Below are positions 1 to 8,437 of a stretch of DNA of 56,010 nt, piece by piece (position 1 is the stretch's first letter; every line of letters starts with the position of its first letter). Made by a program: the position numbers and the translations under genes. The notes beneath the pieces are model-generated. The model did no database searches. It saw nothing but the letters and a program-made list of their open reading frames with translations, and was not told where the DNA came from. Location: contig JAFZGA010000007.1 in the NCBI GenBank assembly GCA_017555585.1, positions 1 to 56,010 of the forward strand, given 5' to 3'. The DNA comes from Bacteroidaceae bacterium. Its GTDB lineage: Bacteria; Bacteroidota; Bacteroidia; Bacteroidales; Bacteroidaceae.

Positions 1-141
1 AAAGATTACTCATGCTAATGAGGATATTCGAGTAAAACGATAATCGGTTGTCAAAAGATACGTGCAAGCAAATATCAAGATTTTTTCTATACTGATTAAC
101 CAAACTTTTTGCATACCCCCCCCAGACTTTGCAGGTGAACC

Positions 142-249
142 CAGAAAATGCCAAGTTTGCAAAAAAAACGTTTTAACGCGGAATTTTCGTTGCCAGTGAG
201 TGGGGAAATTTATTTTCACGCAACGAGCGCAGCAGAAAATGCCAAGTTT
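142..249. repeat. 17-bp direct repeat pair
   Basis: CAGAAAATGCCAAGTTT occurs at 142-158 and again, identically, at 233-249. The second copy ends 11 bases before the tRNA-Gly remnant, which itself begins GCAGAAA. The repeats look like a small intergenic repeat family or traces of recombination next to the tRNA; no function can be read from them. Confidence 0.6.
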
Positions 250-260
250 ACGAAGTAAAC

Positions 261-371
261 GCAGAAATAGCTCAGTTGGTAGAGCATAGCCTTGCCCAAA
301 AAAAATCAGGATTATATCATTGATAACTTGTTGTTAATGATAGGGTCGCGAGTTCGAGCCTCGTTTTGCGT
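261..371 (+). pseudogene. tRNA-Gly(GCC) remnant with a ~43-nt insert in the anticodon arm
   Basis: Bases 261-296 read as the 5' half of a bacterial tRNA-Gly: acceptor GCAGAAA, D-arm GCTC...GAGC, then the anticodon loop with GCC. Bases 342-361 supply the variable region and an intact T-arm (GCGAG TTCGAGC CTCGT). Between them lies about 43 nt carrying its own imperfect hairpin (ATCATT ... AATGAT). The 3' strand of the anticodon stem is lost, and the 3' acceptor strand (TTTGCGT) no longer pairs with GCAGAAA. It therefore should not fold as a working tRNA. It is most simply a tRNA pseudogene left by an insertion or an imprecise element excision. Confidence 0.65.
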
Positions 372-632
372 TGCTACTTTCTTCTCGCTCGGCCTTGTGA
401 AACGTGTTTCCCAAAGCTCACGCTTATTCAGGAAGTTCCGCTCTCGAAAAAATAACTACGTGCTTGTCTTTTTTTTTGTTGTATGTTTAGTACATCTTTT
501 TTCTCTATTTTCTTTGCTTGCAATGCCTGTTTTCTTCTTTTCTCTATTTATAATGTGTGAAAAAGTAACTTTTTAATTAAAATCCATTGATTATTGTTGC
601 ATTAACAAGTGTATAAATCGCAAAAATATTCG

Positions 633-640
633 TATCTTCG
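633..640 (+). promoter_or_regulatory. Bacteroidetes -7 box upstream of lepA
   Basis: TATCTTCG at 633-640 matches the Bacteroidetes -7 element (TAnnTTTG with the common TTCG ending), 60 bases before the lepA start codon. No clear -33 TTTG lies at the usual 19-21 nt spacing, so this is a probable but not perfect promoter for the lepA unit. Confidence 0.5.
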
Positions 641-700
641 CACTTTATTACGATATTCGGCTTTTTGCACTTGTGTAATGACAAAAATATAAAACTATAT

Positions 701-2482
701 ATGGATAAAATTAGAAATTTCTGCATTATTGCTCACATAGACCATGGTAAGTCTACTTTGGCTGACCGTCTGTTGGAGACTACAAAAACCATCAATATTA
801 CCGAAGGTCAAATGCTTGATAATATGGATCTTGAGAAAGAACGTGGTATCACAATCAAGAGTCATGCTATACAGATGGAGTACATGTATAATGGTGAAAA
901 ATATATTCTAAACCTTATTGACACTCCAGGACACGTAGATTTCTCGTATGAGGTGTCGCGTTCAATTGCTGCCTGTGAGGGTGCTCTGCTTGTAGTGGAC
1001 GCTACACAGGGTGTTCAGGCTCAGACAATCTCAAATCTTTATATGGCAGTTGACCAGGGACTTGAAATTATCCCGGTAATCAATAAGTGCGATATGATCA
1101 ACGCTATGCCTGAGGAGGTTAAGGATGAAATCGTTGATCTTATCGGTTGCGACCGCGAAGACATTATCGAAGCATCGGGCAAGACTGGTATGGGTATCGA
1201 GGAAATACTTAAGGCTGTTGTTGAGCGTATACCGGCTCCGGTAGGTGATGAAGAAGCTCCATTGCAGGCTCTTATCTTTGACTCTGTGTTCAACTCTTTC
1301 CGTGGTATCATTGCATATTTCAAGATAACAAACGGTGTATTGCGCAAAGGTGACAAGGTGAAGTTCTTCAATACAGGCAAAGAGTATGACGCCGATGAAA
1401 TAGGTGTACTCAAGATGGATCTTTCTCCACGTCAGGAGTTGCGCACAGGTGATGTAGGTTATATCATTTCCGGTATCAAGACATCGAAAGAGGTTAAGGT
1501 GGGTGATACCATCACACACATAGCACGTCCATGTACATCTGCCATAGCCGGATTCGAGGAGGTGAAACCTATGGTATTCGCCGGTGTATATCCTATCGAT
1601 GCCGAAGATTATGAGGATTTGCGTGCTTCGCTTGAGAAATTGCAGCTTAATGACGCATCGTTGACATTCTCTCCTGAGTCGTCAGCTGCGTTGGGCTTTG
1701 GTTTCCGTTGCGGTTTCCTTGGCTTGTTACACATGGAGATTGTTCAGGAACGTCTTGACCGCGAATTTGATATGAGTGTTATCACAACTGTTCCCAACGT
1801 ATCGTATATGGTGTACGACAAACAGGGAGGAGCAAAGGAAGTGCATAACCCTGGTGGTATGCCCGACCAGACACTTATCGACCATATCGAGGAACCGTAT
1901 ATCAACGCAAGCATCATCACACGTGCTGAGTACATCGGTCCAATCATGACATTGTGTCTTTCAAAACGTGGTGAGTTGCAGAAACAGGAATTCATTACCG
2001 GTAACCGTGTGGATATACGTTTCTTGTTGCCACTTGGTGAAATCGTAATAGACTTCTACGACAAGTTGAAGAGTATATCAAAGGGTTATGCTTCGTTCGA
2101 CTATCACCCGGCAGGTTTCAGGACATCAAAACTCATAAAGCTTGATATCCTGTTGAACGGTGAGCCTGTCGACGCGTTGTCAACTCTTACACACGTTGAC
2201 AATGCATACGGTCTTGGTCGTCAGATGTGTGAGAAGCTTCGTGACCTTATCCCCAGACAACAGTTCGATATTGCCTTGCAGGCAGCCATCGGTACAAAGA
2301 TTATTGCGCGCGAGACAATCAAGCAGGTACGTAAGGACGTGACAGCCAAGTGTTACGGTGGTGACGTTTCGCGTAAACGCAAGTTGCTCGAGAAGCAGAA
2401 GAAGGGAAAGAAGCGTATGAAACAGATTGGAAATGTCGAGGTGCCACAGAAGGCATTCCTCGCAGTGTTGAAACTTGATTAA
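701..2482 (+). CDS. lepA: Elongation factor 4 (LepA), ribosome back-translocase
   Basis: LepA is a ribosome-associated translational GTPase, thought to act during stress or ribosome assembly. The 593-residue product has the G1 loop at residues 12-19 (HIDHGKST), the G3 motif DTPGH at 74-78 and the G4 motif NKCD at 128-131, followed by EF-G-like domains and the LepA-specific C-terminal region rich in Lys and Arg (ending near [13 protein letters not shown]). Length fits the family (about 595-600). The frame opens further upstream at a TTG (665), but the ATG at 701 gives the usual LepA N-terminus ([16 protein letters not shown]), so that start is preferred. ftsY follows 47 bases downstream. Confidence 0.97.
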   Translation: MDKIRNFCIIAHIDHGKSTLADRLLETTKTINITEGQMLDNMDLEKERGITIKSHAIQMEYMYNGEKYILNLIDTPGHVDFSYEVSRSIAACEGALLVVDATQGVQAQTISNLYMAVDQGLEIIPVINKCDMINAMPEEVKDEIVDLIGCDREDIIEASGKTGMGIEEILKAVVERIPAPVGDEEAPLQALIFDSVFNSFRGIIAYFKITNGVLRKGDKVKFFNTGKEYDADEIGVLKMDLSPRQELRTGDVGYIISGIKTSKEVKVGDTITHIARPCTSAIAGFEEVKPMVFAGVYPIDAEDYEDLRASLEKLQLNDASLTFSPESSAALGFGFRCGFLGLLHMEIVQERLDREFDMSVITTVPNVSYMVYDKQGGAKEVHNPGGMPDQTLIDHIEEPYINASIITRAEYIGPIMTLCLSKRGELQKQEFITGNRVDIRFLLPLGEIVIDFYDKLKSISKGYASFDYHPAGFRTSKLIKLDILLNGEPVDALSTLTHVDNAYGLGRQMCEKLRDLIPRQQFDIALQAAIGTKIIARETIKQVRKDVTAKCYGGDVSRKRKLLEKQKKGKKRMKQIGNVEVPQKAFLAVLKLD

Positions 2483-2529
2483 AAACGTACATGGCCCTAT
2501 TCGGTCATGTTGCATAAATAGTAAAGAAT

Positions 2530-3483
2530 ATGGGAATATTCAGTTTTTTCAGTAAAGAGAAGAAAGAGGTTCTTGACCAGGGATTGTCAAAGACCAAAGA
2601 GAGTGTGTTCGGAAAGATTGCACGTGCCATTGCCGGAAAGAGCGAGATTGATGATGAGGTGCTTGACAATCTTGAGGAGGTGCTTGTTACATCAGACGTT
2701 GGTGTGGAGACAACCTTGAAGATCATTGACCGCGTGCAGAAACGTGCTGCACGCGACAAGTTTATGAATACAAAAGAACTTAACAAGTTGTTGAAGGATG
2801 AGATCGCACAGCTGTTGATGGAAAACAACACTTCGGACGGTGATTCATTCGATATTCCTGCCGGTACCGGCAAGCCATACGTAATTATGGTTGTTGGTGT
2901 CAACGGTGTAGGAAAGACAACAACTATCGGCAAGCTTGCTCATCAGTTCAAGAAAGCCGGCAAAAAGGTTTATTTAGGTGCAGCCGATACCTTCCGTGCG
3001 GCAGCAGTGGAGCAGCTTGTGGAGTGGGGCCGTCGTGCCGATGTGCCTGTCATCAAACAGGGAATGGGCTCTGATCCCGCTTCTGTTGCTTTTGATACAT
3101 TGTCATCAGCTGTAGCCAACAACGCCGATGTGGTGATAATTGATACAGCAGGACGTTTGCATAACAAGGTGGGCTTGATGAATGAGCTTACAAAGATAAA
3201 GAACGTCATGAAGAAGGTTGTTCCCGGTGCACCGGATGATGTTCTGTTGGTGCTTGATGGCTCTACAGGACAGAATGCCTTTGAGCAGGCAAAGCAATTC
3301 ACAAAGGCGACAGAGGTTACATCGCTTGCCATTACCAAGCTTGACGGTACAGCCAAGGGTGGTGTCGTTATCGGTATCAGTGACCAGTTCAAGATTCCGG
3401 TAAAATATATTGGTCTTGGCGAGGGTATCGATCATCTGCAGATATTCAATCGCGAGGAATTTGTTGATTCACTATTCGGATAA
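2530..3483 (+). CDS. ftsY: Signal recognition particle receptor FtsY
   Basis: FtsY is the SRP receptor GTPase that docks ribosome-nascent chain complexes at the inner membrane for co-translational insertion. The 317-residue protein is the short form usual in Bacteroidetes, without a long acidic A domain. It has the NG-domain P-loop GVNGVGKTT at 123-131, the DTAGR G3 motif and the TKLDG G4 motif near the C-terminus. It starts with the amphipathic stretch MGIFSFFSKEKKE that can contact lipid. rimO begins 3 bases after its stop codon, so the two are surely cotranscribed. Confidence 0.97.
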   Translation: MGIFSFFSKEKKEVLDQGLSKTKESVFGKIARAIAGKSEIDDEVLDNLEEVLVTSDVGVETTLKIIDRVQKRAARDKFMNTKELNKLLKDEIAQLLMENNTSDGDSFDIPAGTGKPYVIMVVGVNGVGKTTTIGKLAHQFKKAGKKVYLGAADTFRAAAVEQLVEWGRRADVPVIKQGMGSDPASVAFDTLSSAVANNADVVIIDTAGRLHNKVGLMNELTKIKNVMKKVVPGAPDDVLLVLDGSTGQNAFEQAKQFTKATEVTSLAITKLDGTAKGGVVIGISDQFKIPVKYIGLGEGIDHLQIFNREEFVDSLFG

Positions 3484-3486
3484 GAA

Positions 3487-4797
3487 ATGGAAAAGAACCG
3501 TGTCGATGTCATAACAATGGGTTGCTCCAAGAATCTAGTCGATTCGGAGCGTCTCATGCGTCAGTTGCAGGATTGTGGCTATGAGGTAACACACGACAGC
3601 GAAGAACCATGCGGTGCTATAGCTGTAATCAATACTTGTGGATTCATCGGTGACGCAAAAGAGGAATCCATAAATATGATTCTTGAATTCTGTCAGCGTA
3701 AGGAAGAGGGTGATCTTGAAAAACTATATGTCATGGGTTGCCTTTCGGAGCGTTATTTGACCGAATTGCGCGAGGAGATATCACAGGTTGACAAGTTCTA
3801 CGGCAAATTCAATTGGACTGAGCTTGTTAACGATCTGAAGAAAGAGTACAACGAAAGCATCGCACAGGAGAGAGTACTGACTACTCCCGGACATTATGCA
3901 TACTTAAAGATTTCTGAAGGCTGCAACCGCCGTTGTGCCTATTGTGCCATTCCTATTATAACAGGACCGCACAAATCCCGCCCGATTGAAGAGATTCTTG
4001 ACGAGGTGCGTTATCTTGTGTCAAAAGGTGTAAAGGAGTTCCAGATAATAGCTCAGGAGCTTACATTCTATGGTGTTGATCTGTACAAGAAACAGGCAAT
4101 AGCCGAACTTGTAGAGAAGATCTCTGATATAGAGGGAGTAGAATGGATACGTTTGCACTACGCCTATCCGTCGAATTTTCCATATGATCTGTTGCGTGTC
4201 ATGCGCGAGAGAAAAAATGTCTGTAAGTATCTTGATATTGCCTTGCAGCATGTCAGCACAAAAATGTTGAAGAAGATGTTGCGCAACGTCACTAAAGAGG
4301 ATACATATGCCCTTGTTGAGAGAATGCGCAGTGAAGTTCCCGGAATATGCCTGAGAACAACCATGATGGTCGGTTTTCCTGGTGAAACGGATAAGGACTT
4401 CGAGGAGCTTGTGGATTTTGTGAAGTGGGCAAAGTTCGACCGTCTTGGTGCTTTTGCATATAGTGAAGAAGAGGGTACATATGCCGGTGAGAACTACCGC
4501 GACAATGTCTCCAAAAAGAAAAAACAGGAGCGTCTCGACCGTCTTATGGAGGTACAGCAACGTATATCTACTAGGTTGAACGATGCAAAGGTAGGCAATG
4601 TATACAAGACCATTATCGACAGGATAGAGGGTGATTACTATATAGGACGTACAGAGTTCGATTCGCCCGACGTCGATACAGAGGTGCTGATAAACATAAA
4701 TGAAGGTGAGTTGCATATAGGTTCGTTCTACGATGTGCGTATTGTCGACGCAACAGAATTCGACCTTATGGGAACTTTGGAAAAAGCAGAAAAGTAA
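3487..4797 (+). CDS. rimO: Ribosomal protein S12 methylthiotransferase RimO
   Basis: RimO is a radical-SAM enzyme that adds a methylthio group to a conserved aspartate of ribosomal protein S12. The 436-residue protein has the N-terminal UPF0004 cluster cysteines C13, C51 and C85, and the radical-SAM motif C146-x3-C150-x2-C153 (within SEGCNRRCAYCAIP), followed by a TRAM-like C-terminal domain. The opening VITMGCSKNLVDSE is typical of RimO rather than MiaB. It lies directly behind ftsY and 22 bases before an HU gene. Confidence 0.96.
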   Translation: MEKNRVDVITMGCSKNLVDSERLMRQLQDCGYEVTHDSEEPCGAIAVINTCGFIGDAKEESINMILEFCQRKEEGDLEKLYVMGCLSERYLTELREEISQVDKFYGKFNWTELVNDLKKEYNESIAQERVLTTPGHYAYLKISEGCNRRCAYCAIPIITGPHKSRPIEEILDEVRYLVSKGVKEFQIIAQELTFYGVDLYKKQAIAELVEKISDIEGVEWIRLHYAYPSNFPYDLLRVMRERKNVCKYLDIALQHVSTKMLKKMLRNVTKEDTYALVERMRSEVPGICLRTTMMVGFPGETDKDFEELVDFVKWAKFDRLGAFAYSEEEGTYAGENYRDNVSKKKKQERLDRLMEVQQRISTRLNDAKVGNVYKTIIDRIEGDYYIGRTEFDSPDVDTEVLININEGELHIGSFYDVRIVDATEFDLMGTLEKAEK

Positions 4798-4819
4798 TTT
4801 CCTGTAAAAGAACGAGGAT

Positions 4820-5101
4820 ATGAATAACAAGGAATTTATTACCAAATTGGCAAAGCGCTGCAATATTACAGTTGCCGAAGCTACGGCTAATGTCGATGCA
4901 TTTGTAAATGTAATGACCGAGCGTCTAAAGGAGAATGACCAGCTTAATGTTTCGGGGTTTGGTGTTCTTGAGGTAAAGATGCGTAAAGAGAGACTGTCGG
5001 TAAATCCAAAGACAGGACAACGTTTCCTTGTGCCACCTAAAGTGGTGCCAACGTTCCGCCCAAGCAATAAACTGAAAGAGAAATTCAACGAAAAGGGGTA
5101 A
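4820..5101 (+). CDS. HU-family DNA-binding protein
   Basis: A 93-residue HU/IHF-type protein: an N-terminal helical dimerisation part (MNNKEFITKLAKRCNITV), the signature FGVLEVKMRKER leading into the beta-arm, and the arm segment NPKTGQRFLVPP, ending KLKEKFNEKG. Such proteins bend DNA without strong sequence specificity. A GAGG ribosome-binding site precedes the ATG by a few bases. It sits 22 bases after rimO and 4 bases before a second, much longer gene that begins with the same fold, so the two HU domains are made from one transcript and could form heterodimers (inference). Confidence 0.92.
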   Translation: MNNKEFITKLAKRCNITVAEATANVDAFVNVMTERLKENDQLNVSGFGVLEVKMRKERLSVNPKTGQRFLVPPKVVPTFRPSNKLKEKFNEKG

Positions 5102-5105
5102 GTGT

Positions 5106-6416
5106 ATGGATGCAAAACTTAACCATTCCGATTTGAGCGCATTGTTGGCAAAAGAGGCCGGTATGTCGCTTGTGAAAGCAGAGTTGCTTACAAAAACTGT
5201 TTTTGACCTTATTATAGAAGGTCTTGAACAAGATGGTATTGTGAAGATAAACGGTCTTGGTACTTTCAAATTGACAGAAGTTGCAAGCCGCAGCAGTGTC
5301 AATGTCAATACCGGTGAGAAATTCGAGATAAAAGGCCACAAGAAACTGGTATTTACTCCTGCCGACAGCTTGAAGGATAGTGTAAACCAACCGTTTGCGA
5401 TGTTTGAGCCGGTAGAGGTTGATGAAACATATTGTGACGAGTCCGACGAAGAGAACAGCGACTTTGTAGCTGAAGAGAACGGCGCTGCAGAAGAAATTCA
5501 TGTAGAGGCAGATGATGTCGCTCCGCTTCCCGAAGAAGAGCAAGCCGTTGTGGAGGAAAATGTTGCAGACGAAACAGTGGTAGAGGAGGTGGAAACTGAA
5601 CCTGAAACTGTTGAAGAAGAAAAACCCGAAGAGGTGCTTTCTTGTGAGAATGAAGAGGTTGTTGAAGAACCGGTAGAGGTACTGAGTGAACCGCAGGTCG
5701 AGGTAAAGGCTGATGAGCCTGTAGAACCAGCCGTTGAACAGCCTAAGCGTCCTGAACCTGTAATGGTGCATGTTGCCAAAAAGGAGAAGAAACAGTTTGT
5801 TGATAAAGAGAAAAAGGAGAAGAAAAGCCACAAGGGGTTATATGTTGCATTGTCGGTGGTATTCTCATTGATTACAATATCAGCAGTTATATATGTGTTG
5901 TATATTACTCCTGAAAAAGAGACTGCTATTGCAGTTTCAACAGGAACTGTTGTGTTGTCCGATACTGTAACCGATAAGTATGTGCCTGCTGTAAATGAAT
6001 ATATTACAGATTCTATTGAAGGTGTAACAGTAGATGCTGTTACCGAGGCAACCATTGTTGATGCCACATCCGGTGCGACACCGCAGGACAAAGAACTCGT
6101 TTCAAATGAGAAACCAATTGATACACTTGTTCAGGAAGTTCCCGAACCTGCAGAGTATAAATTTGTTATAACAGAGGAACTTGCTTCGCTCAATCTCAAG
6201 AATATTACATTGGCCGATACAGTAATGTATTATGCCGATGGAGATCTTGCAGAGCATAAGGTTGTCGCACACGAGACATTGACAAGAATTTCTCTTAAAT
6301 ATTACGGAGACAAGAAGTTGTGGCCATATATTGTAAGGTATAATTCATTGTCTCGTCCCGATGACTTGAGCAAGGGAATGAAAATTTTGATACCTAAGTT
6401 AAAACCAATAAATTAA
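5106..6416 (+). CDS. HU domain-transmembrane-LysM protein
   Basis: This 436-residue protein has three visible parts. Residues 1-95 are an HU/IHF-like DNA-binding domain (INGLGTFKL, then the arm VNVNTGEKFEIKGHKK). Residues ~100-225 form an acidic Glu/Val/Pro-rich linker, followed by a strongly basic patch (KKEKKQFVDKEKKEKKSHKG) and one membrane segment at ~244-267. The C-terminus (~382-433) is a LysM-like module (VVAHETLTRISLKYYGD ... GMKILIP). The basic patch before the membrane segment predicts an N-in/C-out topology, with the HU part in the cytoplasm and LysM in the periplasm, where LysM modules bind peptidoglycan. It overlaps no neighbour and starts 4 bases after the HU gene. The role, possibly tethering the nucleoid to the wall, is inferred. 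Confidence 0.85.
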   Translation: MDAKLNHSDLSALLAKEAGMSLVKAELLTKTVFDLIIEGLEQDGIVKINGLGTFKLTEVASRSSVNVNTGEKFEIKGHKKLVFTPADSLKDSVNQPFAMFEPVEVDETYCDESDEENSDFVAEENGAAEEIHVEADDVAPLPEEEQAVVEENVADETVVEEVETEPETVEEEKPEEVLSCENEEVVEEPVEVLSEPQVEVKADEPVEPAVEQPKRPEPVMVHVAKKEKKQFVDKEKKEKKSHKGLYVALSVVFSLITISAVIYVLYITPEKETAIAVSTGTVVLSDTVTDKYVPAVNEYITDSIEGVTVDAVTEATIVDATSGATPQDKELVSNEKPIDTLVQEVPEPAEYKFVITEELASLNLKNITLADTVMYYADGDLAEHKVVAHETLTRISLKYYGDKKLWPYIVRYNSLSRPDDLSKGMKILIPKLKPIN

Positions 6417-6500
6417 CGGTGTTGCGTTAAAGTTTGTTTAAAGCTAACATTGCTTAAACCTCTTTTATATATATTAACACGCGTTTCTTTTCAAAAGCCG

Positions 6501-6508
6501 TAATTTTG
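6501..6508 (+). promoter_or_regulatory. -7 box upstream of the moxR/bat operon
   Basis: TAATTTTG at 6501-6508 fits the Bacteroidetes -7 consensus, 32 bases before the moxR start. It is the only good candidate in the 124-base gap that separates the HU-LysM gene from the bat block, and no similar box precedes the later bat genes, which fits one long operon. Confidence 0.45.
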
Positions 6509-6540
6509 TAAAAAATAAATGTAAAAACTAAGATATAATT

Positions 6541-7536
6541 ATGAGTGCTACAATTGACATTCGCGAATTGAATGAGATGATTGAAAAGCAGAGTGGTTTT
6601 GTAACCAATCTGCAAGCAGGAATGGACCAGGTTATCGTTGGTCAGAAACATTTGGTTGAATCGTTGCTTATTGGTCTGTTGGCCGACGGACATATTTTGT
6701 TGGAAGGTCTTCCTGGTTTGGCAAAGACATTGGCAATAAAGACTTTGTCGGAGCTTATCGACGCAGACTTTAGCCGCATCCAGTTTACTCCAGACCTTTT
6801 GCCAGCCGATGTTGTAGGTACAATGGTATACAGCCAGAAGAGTGAGGAATTCAAGGTGAAGAAAGGTCCTGTTTTTGCGAACTTTGTTCTTGCAGATGAA
6901 ATTAACCGTGCACCAGCTAAAGTGCAGAGTGCTTTGCTTGAGGCAATGCAGGAGCGTCAGGTAACTATCGGTAAGGATACATTTGCCTTGCCACAGCCTT
7001 TCCTTGTGCTTGCTACACAGAACCCTATAGAGCAGGAGGGTACATATCCGTTGCCAGAGGCACAGGTTGACCGTTTTATGCTCAAGGTAGTTATCGGATA
7101 TCCTGAGCTCTCGGAGGAGAAAAAGATCATACGCCAGAATATTACCGGTGAAAAGATTACTGTCAAGCCAATCCTGAAACCGGAAGAGATAGTAGAGGCA
7201 CGTAAAGTAGTACGTCAAGTCTATATCGATGAGAAGATCGAGCAGTATATCGCTGATATTGTCTTTGCAACACGTTATCCTGATAAATACGGCATGAAGG
7301 AGCTCAAGGAGATGATTTCGTTCGGTGCTTCACCACGTGCTTCTATAAACCTTGCACTTGCTGCACGTGCCTATGCATTCATCAAGCGCAGAGGATATGT
7401 CGTTCCCGAAGATGTACGTGCTGTTGCGCACGATGTTTTGCGTCACCGCATCGGCTTGAGCTATGAGGCTGAGGCAAGCAACATGACATCAGACGAGATT
7501 GTAAGCCTTATTCTTAATAGAGTAGAAGTGCCCTGA
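6541..7536 (+). CDS. MoxR-family AAA ATPase
   Basis: MoxR ATPases act as chaperones with von Willebrand factor A (VWA) proteins. The 331-residue protein shows a Walker A-like GLPGLAKT, the segment FTPDLLPADVVG, Walker B ADEINRAP, and sensor segment ATQNPIEQEGTYPLPEAQ, all typical of MoxR/RavA relatives. It heads the aerotolerance cluster, 9 bases before the DUF58 gene. In Bacteroides this gene type precedes batA-E, and the encoded ATPase is expected to work on the VWA proteins BatA and BatB made downstream (family knowledge plus context). Confidence 0.93.
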   Translation: MSATIDIRELNEMIEKQSGFVTNLQAGMDQVIVGQKHLVESLLIGLLADGHILLEGLPGLAKTLAIKTLSELIDADFSRIQFTPDLLPADVVGTMVYSQKSEEFKVKKGPVFANFVLADEINRAPAKVQSALLEAMQERQVTIGKDTFALPQPFLVLATQNPIEQEGTYPLPEAQVDRFMLKVVIGYPELSEEKKIIRQNITGEKITVKPILKPEEIVEARKVVRQVYIDEKIEQYIADIVFATRYPDKYGMKELKEMISFGASPRASINLALAARAYAFIKRRGYVVPEDVRAVAHDVLRHRIGLSYEAEASNMTSDEIVSLILNRVEVP

Positions 7537-7545
7537 TAACCGGAT

Positions 7546-8415
7546 ATGGAGACAAGTGAGCTAATAAAGAAAGTTCGCAAGATTGAGATAAAGACGCGTG
7601 GACTGTCACACAATATCTTTGCCGGACAGTACCATTCGGCTTTCAAAGGGCGTGGAATGTCCTTCAGCGAAGTACGTGAGTATCAGTATGGCGACGATGT
7701 TCGCGATATTGATTGGAACGTCACAGCTCGCTTCAACAAGCCTTATATAAAGGTGTTTGAGGAGGAACGCGAATTGACAGTAATGCTTATTGTCGATATG
7801 TCAAACAGCCTTGATTTCGGTACAGTAAACTGCACCAAACGCGACATGGTTACTGAGATTGCAGCAACATTGGCTTTTGCGGCAATACAGAACAATGACA
7901 AGATTGGTGTTATATTCTTTACCGACAAGGTCGAGAAGTTCATTCCGCCACAGAAAGGCCGAAAGCATATTCTTTACATCATACGCGAACTTATAAATTT
8001 TGAGCCGGAAAGCAGAAAGACTGATATCAAAGTTCCGCTTGAGTTCTTGACAAATGCCATCAAGAAACGTTGTACAGCGTTTATGATCAGCGATTTCATT
8101 GACAATAGTGACTATCGCAATGCAATGACAATTGCTAACCGCAAGCATGATCTTGTTGCAATACAGGTCTATGACCGCCGTATCGCAAGTATGCCTGAGA
8201 TTGGTCTGGTCAGGTTCATGGATGCTGAAACAGGCGAGGAAATGTATGTCGATACATCGTCGCCAAAGGTACAGGCTTACCAGCGTGAGTGGTGGAAGTC
8301 GCAGGTAGCAAGGCTTAACGAGATATTCAACAAAAGCCGTGTCGATTCGGTGTCAATAAGCACCGAACAGGATTATGTAAAAGCATTGTTGAACCTCTTC
8401 GCCAAGCGTAGTTGA
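7546..8415 (+). CDS. DUF58 domain protein of the bat operon
   Basis: A 289-residue cytoplasmic protein with the DUF58 signature (EVREYQYGDDVRDIDWNVTA) followed by a VWA-like fold containing the MIDAS-type motif DMSNS (within MLIVDMSNSLDFG). DUF58 proteins almost always sit next to a MoxR ATPase, as here. The gap to moxR is 9 bases and to the next gene 22 bases. Biochemical function is not established; a partner of MoxR in envelope stress tolerance is the usual inference. Confidence 0.9.
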   Translation: METSELIKKVRKIEIKTRGLSHNIFAGQYHSAFKGRGMSFSEVREYQYGDDVRDIDWNVTARFNKPYIKVFEEERELTVMLIVDMSNSLDFGTVNCTKRDMVTEIAATLAFAAIQNNDKIGVIFFTDKVEKFIPPQKGRKHILYIIRELINFEPESRKTDIKVPLEFLTNAIKKRCTAFMISDFIDNSDYRNAMTIANRKHDLVAIQVYDRRIASMPEIGLVRFMDAETGEEMYVDTSSPKVQAYQREWWKSQVARLNEIFNKSRVDSVSISTEQDYVKALLNLFAKRS

Positions 8416-8437
8416 TAAATAATGTCATTGATTTACA

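Larger units (their letters stand above)
1..632. other. Left-edge non-coding region
   Basis: No convincing protein gene lies between the window edge and the lepA promoter. The stretch holds a 17-base direct repeat, a broken tRNA-Gly-like sequence (261-371) and then AT-rich sequence with T-runs around 466-560. The open frames crossing it have no family resemblance and are interrupted by the tRNA remnant. The first 43 bases could be the tail of an upstream gene, but too little is visible to say. Confidence 0.6.

Noticed and set aside
2-43. Possible 13-residue tail of an upstream gene
   Set aside because: Ends at TAA at 41-43 and could be a recombinase tail, but other frames also read through, and the piece is too short to identify.
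261-371. Archaeal-type intron in a bacterial tRNA
   Set aside because: The insert is near position 37/38, but the 3' side of the anticodon stem is missing and the acceptor stem is decayed, so splicing would not restore a tRNA.
292-576. 94-codon open frame at the left edge
   Set aside because: It begins inside the tRNA-Gly remnant, and its Phe/Leu-rich end comes from T-runs.
5498-6091. Long Ser/Thr-rich frame on minus
   Set aside because: Antisense shadow of the acidic Glu/Val linker of the HU-LysM gene.
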